This document shows, piece after piece, positions 53,001-64,000 of a DNA stretch of 64,000 nt. The stretch lies in assembly GCA_014529385.2 (NCBI GenBank), contig CM043958.1:155903293-155967292 (forward strand), written 5' to 3'. Source of the DNA: Adiantum capillus-veneris (taxonomy: Eukaryota; Streptophyta; Polypodiopsida; Polypodiales; Pteridaceae). A program made the translations under genes and the position numbers. The notes beneath the pieces were generated by a model. The model saw only the letters and a list, made by a program, of their open reading frames with translations, ran no database searches and was not told where the DNA came from. Position 1 is the first letter of the stretch, and every line of letters begins with the position of its first letter.

Positions 53001-55114
53001 AAACTAGGATTAAAAAATTTATCGAAAAAATTGACGTGGATAGCCCTAGCATAACATAGAGATTTAAGTGTGAACTTGTCTTCGCGTTTGGAAAGAGGCC
53101 GGTAGAGGTGTTAACCTGTGGGATACAACGGGGATGGACTGATAATCGCTGGTCTATGTTTTGAGCTTGGATTCATTCACTCCCCTAGAAATGGGATTGA
53201 GTGAGAGTGTGTCCCAGCCACGGGTGAATGGGACCCGTGGTACCACTTGTGAGGGCCATGCTAGGGTACCACCGGCTATACCATCTCCAAATAGATACAC
53301 CGTGATCTCTGACATCTCTCCCGCTTGAGACCGACACCAAGACATGACTCCTCCTGCTCTTCAATGCCAACTCAAGGGGGTGATACCATTCACTTTCTCT
53401 CATATGGATCCCTTAGCCCCGAAGCACCTTTGCTTATCGATCCAACTTTCGAATCGAAGTCATTAGAGTAACTTTGAACTCAACCTTCGAGGGTCAGCTG
53501 ATGGGAGTTCTATCTACACAAATCCCTTGATCCTAAGTTTTTCTCCCGCTCCGTAGATCGGAATCCCTTTTCCCCGCTCTTGACTTAACTTCTAGGACAA
53601 CATAAAATTGGATTCAACTTTTTGGCCAACAAATCAACCCTCCGGAATCCGCCCACCCACCAAACTGTTTGATAAATGCACCTTCTCAAGGTAATACTAT
53701 GATACTAGAAAACAATCTTCCAATTATGTGAAGCCAAGAATACATTTCAAGCATTAAAGGTAGCATCCAAACTATTGCGTACCCTTGCAAACGTGCATTT
53801 ATCAGGTCGTTCCCACCTTTTTCCTTTATAGAATATTTTTACTTCCTTTTATTTTTCATTAGTAAAATTATCTAGTTATCTTTTAAGCAATCATATATAC
53901 TCCTTCAGGCATATCCCTATCCTCATCCCAGGACTCGGGTATCCTGTCTCCTCTGCCACATGTGGAGGCGATGTCTTTACACAGATTCCAATTCTTATTT
54001 TTCATTATCTTATGTGGGAAAGGCTTCAAGATAATCTACTTTAGGTTTCTCCCTTTTCCTTCCTCATTTTCTCGTTGACATCAGTCCTACCCGTATCAGG
54101 CCGATTTCTAGACGGAACCGCGGATCCCTATCACCTCACCGGGACACACTCCCATTCAATCCCATTTCTAGGTCAATAAATGAATTGAAACTCAAAACAT
54201 AGACCAACAGTTATTAGTCCTAGCCGAAAAGGACCATACCCCGTTGTATTCCACAGGTAAACACCTGCGTTGGCCTTTCCAAGCATTTAAGACAAGGTTC
54301 ACAATTAAATTTTCTATGCTATGCTAGGGCTATCCACTTCAAAATCTTCTCGATAAAGTTTTTAGTCCTAGTTTAAATTTAGATTAATCTCCTTGAGTTA
54401 TAATCCCTTAATTCTTATTTCCTTTTAATTTCTACTCAAACAAGACCTTAAGAAAACAACGAATCTCTTGGAAGTTTAAGGTTTTGTCTCGACATAAGTT
54501 TCAAGTTAACCCTGACTTTGATGAATCCCATTTTGGTTACTTTTCATCCATGGGGCATCTCTATGGAAGTGATGGGAGTTTTATGTTCAAGAAACACAGT
54601 CATGACATCCGTGAAGCTATCTCCTTACTCCCCCCTTTGAATTTGCAAAACGAACTTGAAAGTAGACAAACTTCAAAGGAACAATGCATATGATTTCTTT
54701 AATGAGTTTTTGCTTTCGTGCGATCTATGCATGGTAAACACAAAACTTAGGAATGCACCAATTTGCAATCTTGGAACAAATAATCAGAAACTTTGCTTGA
54801 GTGCTTATGCAAGAGTGAAACCCTTGTATGCATGGTAGTGTAAAAAAATTACAAAATTCCTAACACTAGACATGCTACTGTTGTGAAAAATGCTCATGTA
54901 ATAGTGTATGGATGATTAACAAATTCTTCTCTAAGAAGGGATTCCGACATACCTTTGCCACCGTGGAGAAGATTAATTATATAGCTAGAAGAGGCTTATG
55001 GTTTCAGGACTTTCCAATTGATAAGAGGGTGAGAGAGGGAATGATTTTATGGGAATCCTCTTTTTTCAAATAACTTCCTTTGATTATGCTAATTTAACCT
55101 TCAAAACCTCAACT
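50028..55114. repeat. Foldback repeat, unit 2 (carrying a CACTA-like insertion)
   Basis: Begins TGTAGGGTCC after the gypsy J 3' end. The left arm is 50028 to about 53247 (1.9 kb without the 1.3 kb insertion), the loop about 53248-54025, and the right arm about 54026-55114, cut short at AAAACCTCAACT where unit 3 starts. The loop aligns with that of unit 1 in the same orientation (TGAGGGCCATGC at 22816 and 53250). Confidence 0.75.
50318..51633. mobile_element. Non-autonomous CACTA-like element, 1316 bp
   Basis: Ends CACTAGTTTGGTA and, inverted, CACTAGTTCTGTA. Sub-terminal palindromes GGACACTTTAAGTGTCC (50339) and GGACACTTAAGTGTCC (51602). TTAA lies on each side. The related unit 1 has the empty site TTGCTTAAGTAGCTTG (about 21292). 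No ORF. TIRs look like those of plant CACTA elements, although the duplication there is usually 3 bp. Confidence 0.85.
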
Positions 55115-58100
55115 ATGAAAGCCAAAGTTAATCTTCTTTCACACACACCTCTCTCTCCACAAAAGAAGCCATGTCCATAACCATAATCAAAATCACCATT
55201 ACACCCTCACCTTCTCTCTTCTAACTTCAAGATTTCCACAGCTTGAATCTTTCTTCTAACCTCTCGTTCCAATTTCCAAATCGGTGGTCTTTAAGCAAAG
55301 TGAAGCGGGAAAGAGCCGGCTACATCAATACACTTCGTCGCTGCTCTTCCAAAGCAAGGAGAAGACCCTACCGTATACACACTAAGGTAATATTATCTTG
55401 TTAATTGTAATTCTTGAAAGAGATTTACTTTCATGCTTACTTAAATTTACGCTGACGCTCTTCCACTTTCATAAGAAATCCTTTTGCTTAGGGGGAAGAC
55501 GTAGCTTCTTTGTTTGGTTGTATATGTAAAAGGTTTTGTTTAGTAATGCAAATTAGGTTAATACTTAATTTTATCAAGGAGAAGTTGAAGTTTTGAAGGT
55601 TAATTATCATAATCAATGGAAGCTATTTGAAAAAGAGGATTCCCCTTAAAGTCATTCCCTCCCTTTCTCTCTTATCAATTGGAAAGTCCCAAAACCATAG
55701 GCCTATTCTAGCTACATAATTAATCCTCTCCACGATAGCAAAGGTATGCCTCAATTGCTTCTTAAAGAAGAATTTATTAATCATTCATACACTATTATAT
55801 GCGTATTTTACAATACACTAGTATGTCCACTCTTAGGAACTTCGCAATTTTTACACTACCATGCATAGAAGGGTTCACTCTTGCATAAGCACTCAAAGGA
55901 AGTCTCTTATTACTTGTCTCAAGATTGCAAGTTGGTGCTTTCCAAAGTTTTGTGTGTACCACACATAGACACACCAAAGAAAAACTCATTATAGAAAGCA
56001 TATGCATTGTTCATTTCAACTTTGTCTACTTTCAAGTTTGTTTTACAAATTCAAATGGGGAAGTAAGGGCATAGCTTCACGGAAGTCGTGACCGTGTTGC
56101 TTGAACATAAAACTCCCATCGCTTCCATGGAGATGCCCCATGGATGGCAAATGATGAAAAGGCACCAAAATGGGATTCATCAAAACCGGGGTTAACTCAA
56201 AATTTACGTCGAGACAAAATCTTAAAATTCCAAGAGATTCGTTGTTTTCCTAAGGTCTTGTTTGAGTAGAAAATTAAAAGAAAATAGGAACTAAGGGATT
56301 ATAACTCAAGGAGCTTAATCTAAATTTATACTAGGATTAAAAAAAACTTTATCAAGAAGATTGACGGGATAGCCCTAGCATAACATAAAAAATTTAAGTG
56401 TGAACCTTGTCTTACATGCTTGGAAAAGGCTGGAGCAGGTGTTTACCTGTTGGATACAATGGGGGATGGTCCTTTTTTGTTAGGACTGATAACCGTTGGT
56501 CTATGTATTGAGCTATGGTTCTTTCTTTACTCTAGAAATGGGATTGAATGGGAGTGAGTCGAGTCTCGGCCGGGTCATAGGGACCCATGGATGCATTTGG
56601 AAATCGGCCTAGTCTAAGTAGGCCTGATGCCGACGGAAAAAGGAGGAAGGAAAAAGGATCCATGAAGGGATCAAGATAAAGCAAGAGGATGTGATTTAAT
56701 CAAGGAACTCTTCAAATTGTTTGGTAAAAAGGAACCAAGTCCATGCCCGGGGATCACTCGATGTACCATCTCTAAATGGATACACCGTGATCTCCAATAT
56801 CCCTCCCACTTGAGACCAACACCAAGACAAGACTCCTCCTGCTCTTGGATGCCAACTCAAGGAGGTGATAGCATTCACTTTCTCTCATATGGATCCTTTA
56901 GCCCAAAGCACCTTTGCTTACCGGTCCAACTTTCCAATCAAAGTCATCAGATTAACTTTGAACTCAACCTTCCAGGGTCAATCGGTGGGAGTTTTCTAAT
57001 TCACCCTTGGTTCAAGGTCACTGATGCTTTTTTTGGTTATGACCAAGCACAAACGTCAATGCATTCCCCTAAGGTGAGTGTATTATAATCTTAACTTATT
57101 TACTAGGACAACATAAAATTGGATTCAACTTTTTAGCCAACAATTAACCCTCCGGAATCCGGCCACCCATCGAACCGTTTGATAATGCACCTTCCAAAGG
57201 TAATACTATGATACTAGAAAATAGTATTCTAATCATTTCGAGCCAAGAATACATTTCAAGCATTTGAAAGCAGCATGCAAACTGTTGTATACCCTTGCAA
57301 GTGTGCATTTATCAGGTATTTTCCACATTTTTTTCTTTTTGAATATTTTACTTTCTTTTTTCTTTAATATTAGTAAAATTATCTAGTTATCTTTCAAGCA
57401 ATCACATATATTCCTCCAAGCATATCCCTATCCTTGTTCTAGGACTCAAGTATCTTGTCTCCTCCGCCACGTGTCTTGGAATCTCGTCTTTACACAGATT
57501 CCAATTCTTTGTTTTCTTTATCTTGTGTGGAAAAGGCTTCAAGATAATCTACTTTAGGTTTCTTTTAAATCAATAATCCCAAGAAGCAAAGCAAAGGTCT
57601 GGCTGATGAGGATAATTGCAAATAACCCATTTAGGTTCCTAGCCTTTCCAAGGTTCCTTTTTACCAAACAATTAGAAAGGTTCCTAGCCGAAAAGGACCA
57701 TTTTCCATTGTATCCCACATGTAAACACTTGCACCAGGCTTTTCCAAGCATGTAAGACAACGTTCACACTTAAATTTTCTATGTTATGCTAGGGCTATCC
57801 ACTTCAAAATCTTTTCGGTAAAGCTTTTATTCTTAGTTTAAATTTAGATTAAGCTCCTTGAGTTATAATCCCTTAATTCCTATTTTCTTTTAATTTCTAC
57901 TCAAACAAGACCTCAAGAAAACAACAAATCTCTTGGAAGTTTAAGGTTTTGTCTTGATGTACGTTTCAAGTTAACCCCGACTTTTATGAATCTCATTTTG
58001 GTCCCTTTTTATCATTTTCCATCCATGGGGCATCTCCATAGAAGCGATGAAAGTTTTACGTTCAAGAAACACGGTCATGACATCCATGAAGCTATCCCCT

Positions 58101-59258
58101 TACTCTTCTCTTTGAATTTGCAAAAAAAAACTTGAAAGTAGACAAAATTAAAATGAGAAATACATATGCTTTCTATTATAAGTTTTTTTTTTTGCTTTGG
58201 TGTAATCTATGCTTGGTAAACAAAAAAACTTCGGAATGCACCAACTTGCAATCTTGAACAATTAATCAGAAACCTCTTTTGAGTGCTTATGCAAGAGTGA
58301 AAACTCTTCTATGCATGGTAGTGTAAAAACAATTGTGCTTTGAGTAGGCTAATTTAACCTTCAAAATCTCAACTTCCTCTTGAGAAAATTAAGTATTAAC
58401 CTAATTTGCCTTACTAAGAAAAACCTTGTACATATACAACCAACACAGAACCAACATAGAAGTTATGTCTTCCTCCTAAGCAAAAAGGATTGCTTATGAA
58501 AATGGAAGAGCTTAAGCGTGAATTTAAGTAAGCATGAAAGTAAATCTCTCTTCAAAAATGAGAAATAACAATATAACCTTACCTTAGTGTGTATATGGTA
58601 GGGTCTTCTTCTTGCTTTGGAAGAGAAACAACGAAGTGTGTTGACATAGCCAGTTCTTTCTTGCTTCACTTTTCTTGAAGACCACCAATTTGGCTATGGG
58701 AAAAAGAGAGGTTAAAAAGATTCAAGCTATGGAAAGTTTGAAGGTTAGGAGAGACATGGTGGAGGGTGTAATTCTATTTTGATTATGGTTATGGACAGGG
58801 CTTCTCTTGAGGAGAGAGGTGTGTGTAGGGTGTGTGTGTGAAGGAGGATTAGCTTTGGATTTCACAGCTCACTATCAAGCTTACACTTTCAGAAATGTGA
58901 AGAGAAGTGTTTAATGAGTAGGGAAGGCTTCCTTTTAAGCTTAATTTGATAAGGCCATTAACTTATCTTGATAAGTTACTTTTTCATATGTTGATATCCT
59001 TTCTTCCTTTCCAAACCTTCTTCAGCAAGCTACTTTTCCACCAAGTTACTTTTTCACCTTACCCTTATTCTTTCTTTGTTTCCTTATGCAATTTTTTCTT
59101 GAGATAAAACTAATTTCCCATACATTGGTTATATCCACATTCCCATGGTGTGAACCGAAAGTGTCGCGTGACTAACTACGATGCTTGGCTATAGCCCAAA
59201 TTTACTCGATTATTTTTTAAAAGTCGACGGTATAGATATGTCGTCAAGAGTAAGGGTT
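55115..59258. repeat. Foldback repeat, unit 3
   Basis: Left arm partial from 55115 (starts at text equivalent to 51785 of unit 2), loop about 56744-57520, right arm about 57520-59258 ending at CAAGAGTAAGGGTT. A deletion in the right arm near 58335 removes about 230 bp relative to unit 1. No coding potential; several TATG-type short ORFs are chance. Confidence 0.72.
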
Positions 59259-60620
59259 GTCTACTTTTAAGTTTGTTTTGCAAATTCGAAGGGGGGAGTA
59301 AGGAGATAGATTCACGGTTGTCGTGACTGTGTTTCTTAAACATAAAACTCCCATCGCTTCCATGGAGATTCTCCATGGATGAAAAATGTTGAAAAGGGAC
59401 TAAAATGCGATTTATCAAAGTCAGGGTTATCTCAAAACTTACATCAAAACAAAACCTTAACTTCCAAGAGATTTGTTGTTTTTTAAGGTCTTGTTTGAGT
59501 AGAAAATTAAAATAAAATAGGAATTAAGAGATCATAGCTCAATGAGCTTAATTTAAATTTAAACTAGGATTAAAAAAACTTTACTAAGAAGATTGATGTG
59601 GATAGTCCTAGCATAACATAGAGATTTAAGTGTGATCTTGTCTTTGTGTTTGGAAAAAGGCCAGCAAAGGTGTGAGAGCCATGTCAAGGGACCACCAGGT
59701 GTACCATCTCCAAATGGATACACCCTGATCTCCGACATCCCTCCCACTTGAGACCGACACAAGGACAAGACTCCTCTTGCTCTTTGATGATGCCAAGTCA
59801 AGGGAGTGATAACATTCAATTTCTCTCATATGGATCCCTTAGCCCCGAAGCACCTTTGCTTATTGGTCCAACTTTCCAATTGAAGTCATCAGAGTAACTT
59901 TGAACTCAACTCAACCTTTCAGGCTCAGCTAGTGGGAGTTCTCTAATTTACCCTTGGTTCAAGGTTACTGACACTTTTTTCCGATTATGACCGCGAGCAC
60001 AGCCGTCAGTGCGCTCCCCTAAGGTGGGTGTATTATAATCTACACGAATCCCTTAATCCCAAGTTTTTCTCCTGCTCTGTAGATTGGAATCCCTTTTCCT
60101 AGCTCTTGAATTAACTTCTAGGACAACATAAAATTAGGTTCAACTTTTCAGCCAACAAATTAACCCTGCAAAATTCGTCCACCCACCGAACCGTCGATAA
60201 ATGCACCTTCCAAAGGTAATACTATGATACTAGAAAACAATATTCAAATCATGTCAAGCGAAGAATACATTTCAAGTATTGAAAGTAGCATGCAAACTAT
60301 TGTATACCCTTGCAAATGTCAATTCATCAGGTCATTCCCACCTTTTTTCTTTATATAATATTTCTACTTCCTTCTTTTTATGGTAAAATTATCTAGTTAT
60401 CTTTCAAGCAATCACATATACTCCTTCAGGCATATCCCTATCCTCGTCCCAGGACTTGGGTATCCTATTTTCTCCACCACGTGTGGAGGTGGCGCCTTTA
60501 CAAAGATTCCAATTCTTATTTTTCTTTATCCTGTGTAGGAAAAGCTTCAAAATAATCTACTTTAGGTTTCTTTTAGATCTATAATCCCAAGAAGCACAGC
60601 AAAGGTCCGACTAATGAGGA
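59259..60620. repeat. Foldback repeat, unit 4 (interrupted by element D)
   Basis: Starts inside the left arm (text equivalent to about 56025), loop about 59666-60530, and the beginning of the right arm, ending at ACTAATGAGGA where LTR-D is inserted. Unit 3 reads on as GATGAGGATAATTGC at the same place (57605). Confidence 0.72.
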
Positions 60621-61559
60621 TGTTGAGCCAGCAGAGGATCACACCCACATTTTTGCTCACACTCATCATTTTTGTAACCATTGATTGTAATAAATGTCTT
60701 TCGACATTGATTTTGAATTGAGCCATTCATTAAGTAACGGGACTCAATTGAGTTTCCAGCTTGTAATCCCGAAGTAATTTCACTTGCTGATGTAATTAGT
60801 TAGAGATGTTCTCACCTCCAAGGCTGAGGTATATAAGCCAAAGTTTTGTAACCTAAGGGGATTCAGATTATTAATCAAAGTGAGTTTTTGAGCGCCGTGA
60901 CTGTGTCTGAGAGAGAGTGAGAGAGAGAGAGAGTCTTATCTACTTGCTACGCGAGCTACGGAGCCGCCATTGGAGAAGCGACACCGCCATTGTGTTAGCA
61001 ACGGCGAGAGCTACGCACTGATACCAAGAGTGCGCGCTATCGGCTTCTATGTGTGGTAAGTTCCTACGAGCTTCGGTGTGAGTTTTCTTCCAACTCGTGT
61101 GTCGGAATAGAGCGTGCAGCATATCTATAGAACCACAACGAGTAGAGCTACACATTAGTACCATCGGGGTCAAGTTTCGGTCACCTGTATTTTTCGGCCT
61201 GTCTTCATACGCGTTTACCGCACGGAGTGATTATAGGTTGATTTTGCAGTTCAAGTCTTTAGGGTGTTGTTCTTACCTAATGTATAGACTTCCTCTTGAG
61301 TTTGAGATCGATTCAATGATTCTAGATCCTGTTTCGTATAGCATTCGTTCGTAGTACGGATTTCAGTCACTTGCATATTTTAGAACTTAGATTTGATTTC
61401 CTTAGTAGTGATTGTCATTAGAAGGTCGAGTAGGTGATTTGACACCCACCTAGTTGTTTCCATGCGCCTGCGGTTCAAGCTTCGTCCTCGTCTGACAAAT
61501 TCTGTTGTTGGTTGAGTTCTCGCTATTTAGCTTCCGCTAGCGGCGTAACCGCCTTAACA
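60621..61559 (+). repeat. LTR-D (5' LTR of element D)
   Basis: 939 bp, TGTTGAGCCAGCAG to CCGCCTTAACA. Contains a TATA box and a GA microsatellite (about 60909-60935). Homologous to LTR-C, most clearly in the last 100 bp. Confidence 0.93.
60830..60837 (+). promoter_or_regulatory. TATA box of LTR-D
   Basis: TATATAAG in GAGGTATATAAGCCAAA, shared with LTR-A; lies 200 bp into the LTR. Confidence 0.8.
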
Positions 61560-61561
61560 TT

Positions 61562-61580
61562 TGGCGCCGCTGCCGGGGAC
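61562..61580 (+). other. Element D primer-binding site
   Basis: TGGCGCCGCTGCCGGGGAC, two bases after LTR-D; first 18 bases are identical to the element B PBS. Confidence 0.92.
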
Positions 61581-62093
61581 GAGAGCCCTAAGTAGGTGAC
61601 CTTAGACTAAGCCTACGAGGTGAGTCGTATAAACTACTTTGTATACTTTAGTTAGAAAAGATCTAGGAGTGGTGGACTCCGAAGATCTCGAGAGATACTA
61701 GGAAGTGGGGTATTCCTGGGTCTTCCGTGTTGACAGTATTTCTAGTTTAGCTTAGATTTGTTTGTTGTTTTGTTGGTGTGGAGTAGTTGTTGATAGAAGA
61801 AGAATTTGCTAGTCCGTGAGTGGCAGTGGATCTCTTTAAAATCACAATTACCAAACCCATTTTATGATTAGGAATAGCTTAGGTAGGACTTCATTTGATC
61901 CTGATCTAGAGCTAATAATCATTGGAGTATTTGCTTGATATGGTTGATTGCATGTTAGATCACTAAACCGTCGAGCTAGTAGTGAAACTTGCAATAAACA
62001 AAAGTCAGAGAAATTTTCTGTGTATCTGTGAGTTGTTGAGCACTAGAGAAAGCTTTAGGAAGGATTCTGTGCCAAAAAATGGAAATCTGCAAC

Positions 62094-62123
62094 TTTAGAC
62101 ATCATACGCGTATGATGTCTAAA
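62094..62123. repeat. Leader palindrome D1
   Basis: Perfect 30 bp palindrome; left arm TTTAGACATCATACG and its exact complement. Confidence 0.95.
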
Positions 62124-62380
62124 TGACCAAACAGAGACCAAAACAGAAATTTTGACTTTACTAGAGTGTTCAAAAGGGGGGTTATACCCTAATTTCAACT
62201 TAAAACAAGAGCATTAACACTCAAAGAAACCCAAAAAGACAAGTCGGAGTCCAAGAAACGCAAAGAAGAGGAAATGTTGGATTCAGATCTTGTTTTTACA
62301 TTCAAACCTGACAAAAACACTTGAAACTCAATTATAAACATTGGAGAAGGCTTAAAACCAAGAATAGTCAAAATCTGGGA

Positions 62381-62412
62381 CAAAAGACATCATACGCGTA
62401 TAATGTCTTTTG
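62381..62412. repeat. Leader palindrome D2
   Basis: 32 bp, left arm CAAAAGACATCATACG, one mismatch. Centre 288 bp from D1. Confidence 0.93.
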
Positions 62413-62508
62413 GCACATCCACTGCTTATTTTTGATATCTGACCTGACACGATTGTTACAACCACTGTAGGAAGCATAAATATCAAGTTTTGACCCAAAT
62501 TGATGAAA

Positions 62509-62536
62509 AAGACATCATACGCGTATGATGTCTTTG
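62509..62536. repeat. Leader palindrome D3
   Basis: Perfect 28 bp palindrome; left arm AAAGACATCATACG. Centre 126 bp from D2. Confidence 0.95.
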
Positions 62537-62787
62537 ACCTAATTTTGGACATATTTTGATACTTTGCCAACACAGATCCATTGTAATAGCTGTCTAGAGG
62601 TTATATTTCAAGTTTCATCCCATTTGGATCACAATTGACCCAAAACAAGTCAAAAGCGGAAAATTGCCAAGAAAAGCCTAAATTAGCCATAACTTGCTCA
62701 AACAGAGTTCAAACTGAATTTTGTGAGTGGAAAGAGCATAAGGGGGCTACTAAGAGTGAGCATAACCAAAATAGTCTAAATCTGTGA

Positions 62788-62819
62788 AAAAAGACATCAT
62801 ACGCGTATAATGTCTTTTT
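62788..62819. repeat. Leader palindrome D4
   Basis: 32 bp, left arm AAAAAGACATCATACG, one mismatch at the same arm position as in D2. Centre 281 bp from D3. Confidence 0.93.
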
Positions 62820-62983
62820 CAGCATAACTGCAACAAAATTCTCACTTGATGAAACGGAAGTTGTCCAACTGACAAGATTAAACAATTGACCAAGTATCAA
62901 TCAGTTTGGATCAATTCTGACCACAAAAACTTGAGGAAAACAAATTGCCAAGACGGAAAAGTTAAAGTCCTTTAGGGGAATTG

Positions 62984-64000
62984 ATGAATTTGAGATCGGG
63001 CAGGAACCTCCAGAATAACCAACCAAAACAAGGGGAACCAGCAAGTGTCATATCAACCGAGGGAAGTGTAAACCAAAGTTGGGTGCAACCATTAGAGCCG
63101 ATCTTTGAAGGAAGTGTCTCTGATACTTCTTCGGAGAGATCTTACGAGATTTTCACCGAACAGTTGGAACACTTGAACCTGAACAACAGAGAAAATATGG
63201 CAGCAGGATCATCAAACCCTTCCGCCACAATGAAGCTATTGTTCATAAAATACCAGTACGACAATGAGCAAGGTGCCAAGATCTACAAAGATGGAATGGA
63301 CCGCTATTGTGTAAAGATAGAAGAGAGACCTAGTGAGTTCAAGGACTTAGTGCCTGTGAGCTATAGCGGAGATAGATATCTAGATGACGAGGGTACCATG
63401 TACTTGGTAGTCCTAAACCCTAACATTGTGGACAAGTGGGGATTGATGGGTACCAAAGCCAAAGTAGATGAAGAACTTGAGGAGAAAGCACCAATAATGA
63501 ACTTCCCTGATGCGAGGTTAAGAAGAGAGAATGAAACTACAAGGATCAACACTGATAACATCTATGTGGGGCTATACAAATATAATAATGGGGAGCAGGA
63601 TCTCTATTATAGATGTGAAGAACCCTACATCGGAGAGTTGACAGACCGAAAGAGACTTTATGTCTTTACCTACACAGAGGGATTGGAAGTGAAAATTGCT
63701 GCTTACGACAAGTATGGGAGGCAATACTCAACAATGGGCAAGAAAGAATTAGAAGGATATACATACTTTGGGGGACCACTACATCAGTATTATGTTACTT
63801 CTAGCTCACAAAGACCGGCACCAACAAATGGAGGGCAAAACCCAATGACGACAGGAGGACAAAGAACTCAGGCTGCTGACTCTTTCAGTCAACCTCAGTA
63901 CTCGAAGCCTGGACCAATGGGATCATTACATTCTAGAGAGTCAATGGATACGAATCTAGGTAGTGCAGTTCCAATCCACACATATACTACTCCAGGTCCA
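62984..64000 (+). CDS. Element D gag-like protein (runs off right edge)
   Basis: ATG at 62984 and 339 codons with no stop to the edge. Starts MNLRSGRNLQNNQ, shared with element B. An acidic/Ser-rich N-terminal 75 residues leads to a globular-looking part (MKLLFIKYQYDNEQGAKIYK, YLVVLNPNIVDKWGLMGTKA, VGLYKYNNGEQDLYY, LYVFTYTEGLEVKIAAYDKY, GYTYFGG) and a Gln/Pro/Gly/Thr-rich tail from about residue 265. No zinc knuckle or Retrotrans_gag signature yet within the window. The tyrosine-rich, repeated beta-type blocks are not a capsid pattern I recognise. The intact frame suggests recent activity. Confidence 0.8.
   Translation, partial: MNLRSGRNLQNNQPKQGEPASVISTEGSVNQSWVQPLEPIFEGSVSDTSSERSYEIFTEQLEHLNLNNRENMAAGSSNPSATMKLLFIKYQYDNEQGAKIYKDGMDRYCVKIEERPSEFKDLVPVSYSGDRYLDDEGTMYLVVLNPNIVDKWGLMGTKAKVDEELEEKAPIMNFPDARLRRENETTRINTDNIYVGLYKYNNGEQDLYYRCEEPYIGELTDRKRLYVFTYTEGLEVKIAAYDKYGRQYSTMGKKELEGYTYFGGPLHQYYVTSSSQRPAPTNGGQNPMTTGGQRTQAADSFSQPQYSKPGPMGSLHSRESMDTNLGSAVPIHTYTTPGP

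Larger units (their letters stand above)
60621..64000 (+). mobile_element. LTR element D (palindrome-leader group), 5' portion
   Basis: 5' LTR, PBS, 1.4 kb leader with four long palindromes, and an undamaged gag-like ORF running off the right edge. It is inserted in foldback unit 4 (left target sequence probably GAGGA). Best preserved member of the group in the window. Confidence 0.9.

Noticed and set aside
54484-54838. Two ORFs (69 and 60 codons) resembling ORFs in other foldback units
   Set aside because: Similarity reflects the repeat itself; frames are not kept between units (for example 24508-24732 and 55795-56007 break differently).

Overview
This is plant nuclear DNA, with no bacterial-style gene organisation. 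The window is a nest of LTR retrotransposons: Ty3/gypsy elements of at least three lineages (one with a chromodomain), a Ty1/copia deletion derivative, and a group of LTR elements with no visible polymerase. A multi-exon transposase-like pseudogene and two small inverted-repeat DNA elements are also present. The Met-tRNA and TGGCGCCGCTGCCGGGGA primer-binding sites, GT-AG introns, TATA-box LTRs and nesting depth fit a large plant genome. A fern or gymnosperm is possible, but the sequence alone does not settle the species. No conventional host housekeeping gene, tRNA, rRNA or CRISPR array was recognised.

Layout. 1-3.6 kb (minus): an edge-truncated ORF whose N-terminus copies the histone H3 tail (MARTKQTA), then a five-exon transposase-like pseudogene. 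4.0-12.0 kb (plus): a decayed Tat-like gypsy element, split at RT by a 2.9 kb copia derivative with 97% similar LTRs and a TTCCA target duplication; a protease-like ORF lies after the integrase. 13.4-18.6 kb: element A (palindrome-bearing leader, coiled-coil ORF, polypurine tract, 3' LTR). 18.6-20.9 kb (minus): gypsy F. 20.9-25.7 kb: a giant foldback repeat. 25.7-26.7 kb: gypsy scraps. 26.7-29.8 kb: element B (5' LTR, PBS, palindromic leader, gag start), interrupted by element C (minus, 29.8-33.2 kb). 33.2-40.8 kb (minus): gypsy E with a long LTR and a possible spliced accessory ORF. 42.4-48.0 kb: chromovirus I, carrying a 288 bp MITE. 48.2-50.0 kb: gypsy J. 50.0-60.6 kb: three more foldback units, one carrying a CACTA-like element. 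60.6-64.0 kb: element D (5' LTR, PBS, palindromic leader, open gag-like ORF).

Elements A, B, C and D belong to one group: related LTRs (A/B closer to each other, C/D closer to each other), the same PBS in B and D, a leader with 22-32 bp palindromes spaced about 280-294 bp in A, B and D, a MNLRSGR gag-like ORF at the 5' end (B, D), and a coiled-coil plus helical-domain ORF against the polypurine tract (A, C). The palindromes of A/B and D have similar spacing but unrelated sequence, so palindromy itself seems to be what is kept. This leader system, the H3-tail mimic and the foldback repeats are the strongest leads for undescribed biology. Most coding regions are pseudogenes; the H3-mimic ORF and the element D gag ORF are the longest reading frames without damage, and both run off the window.
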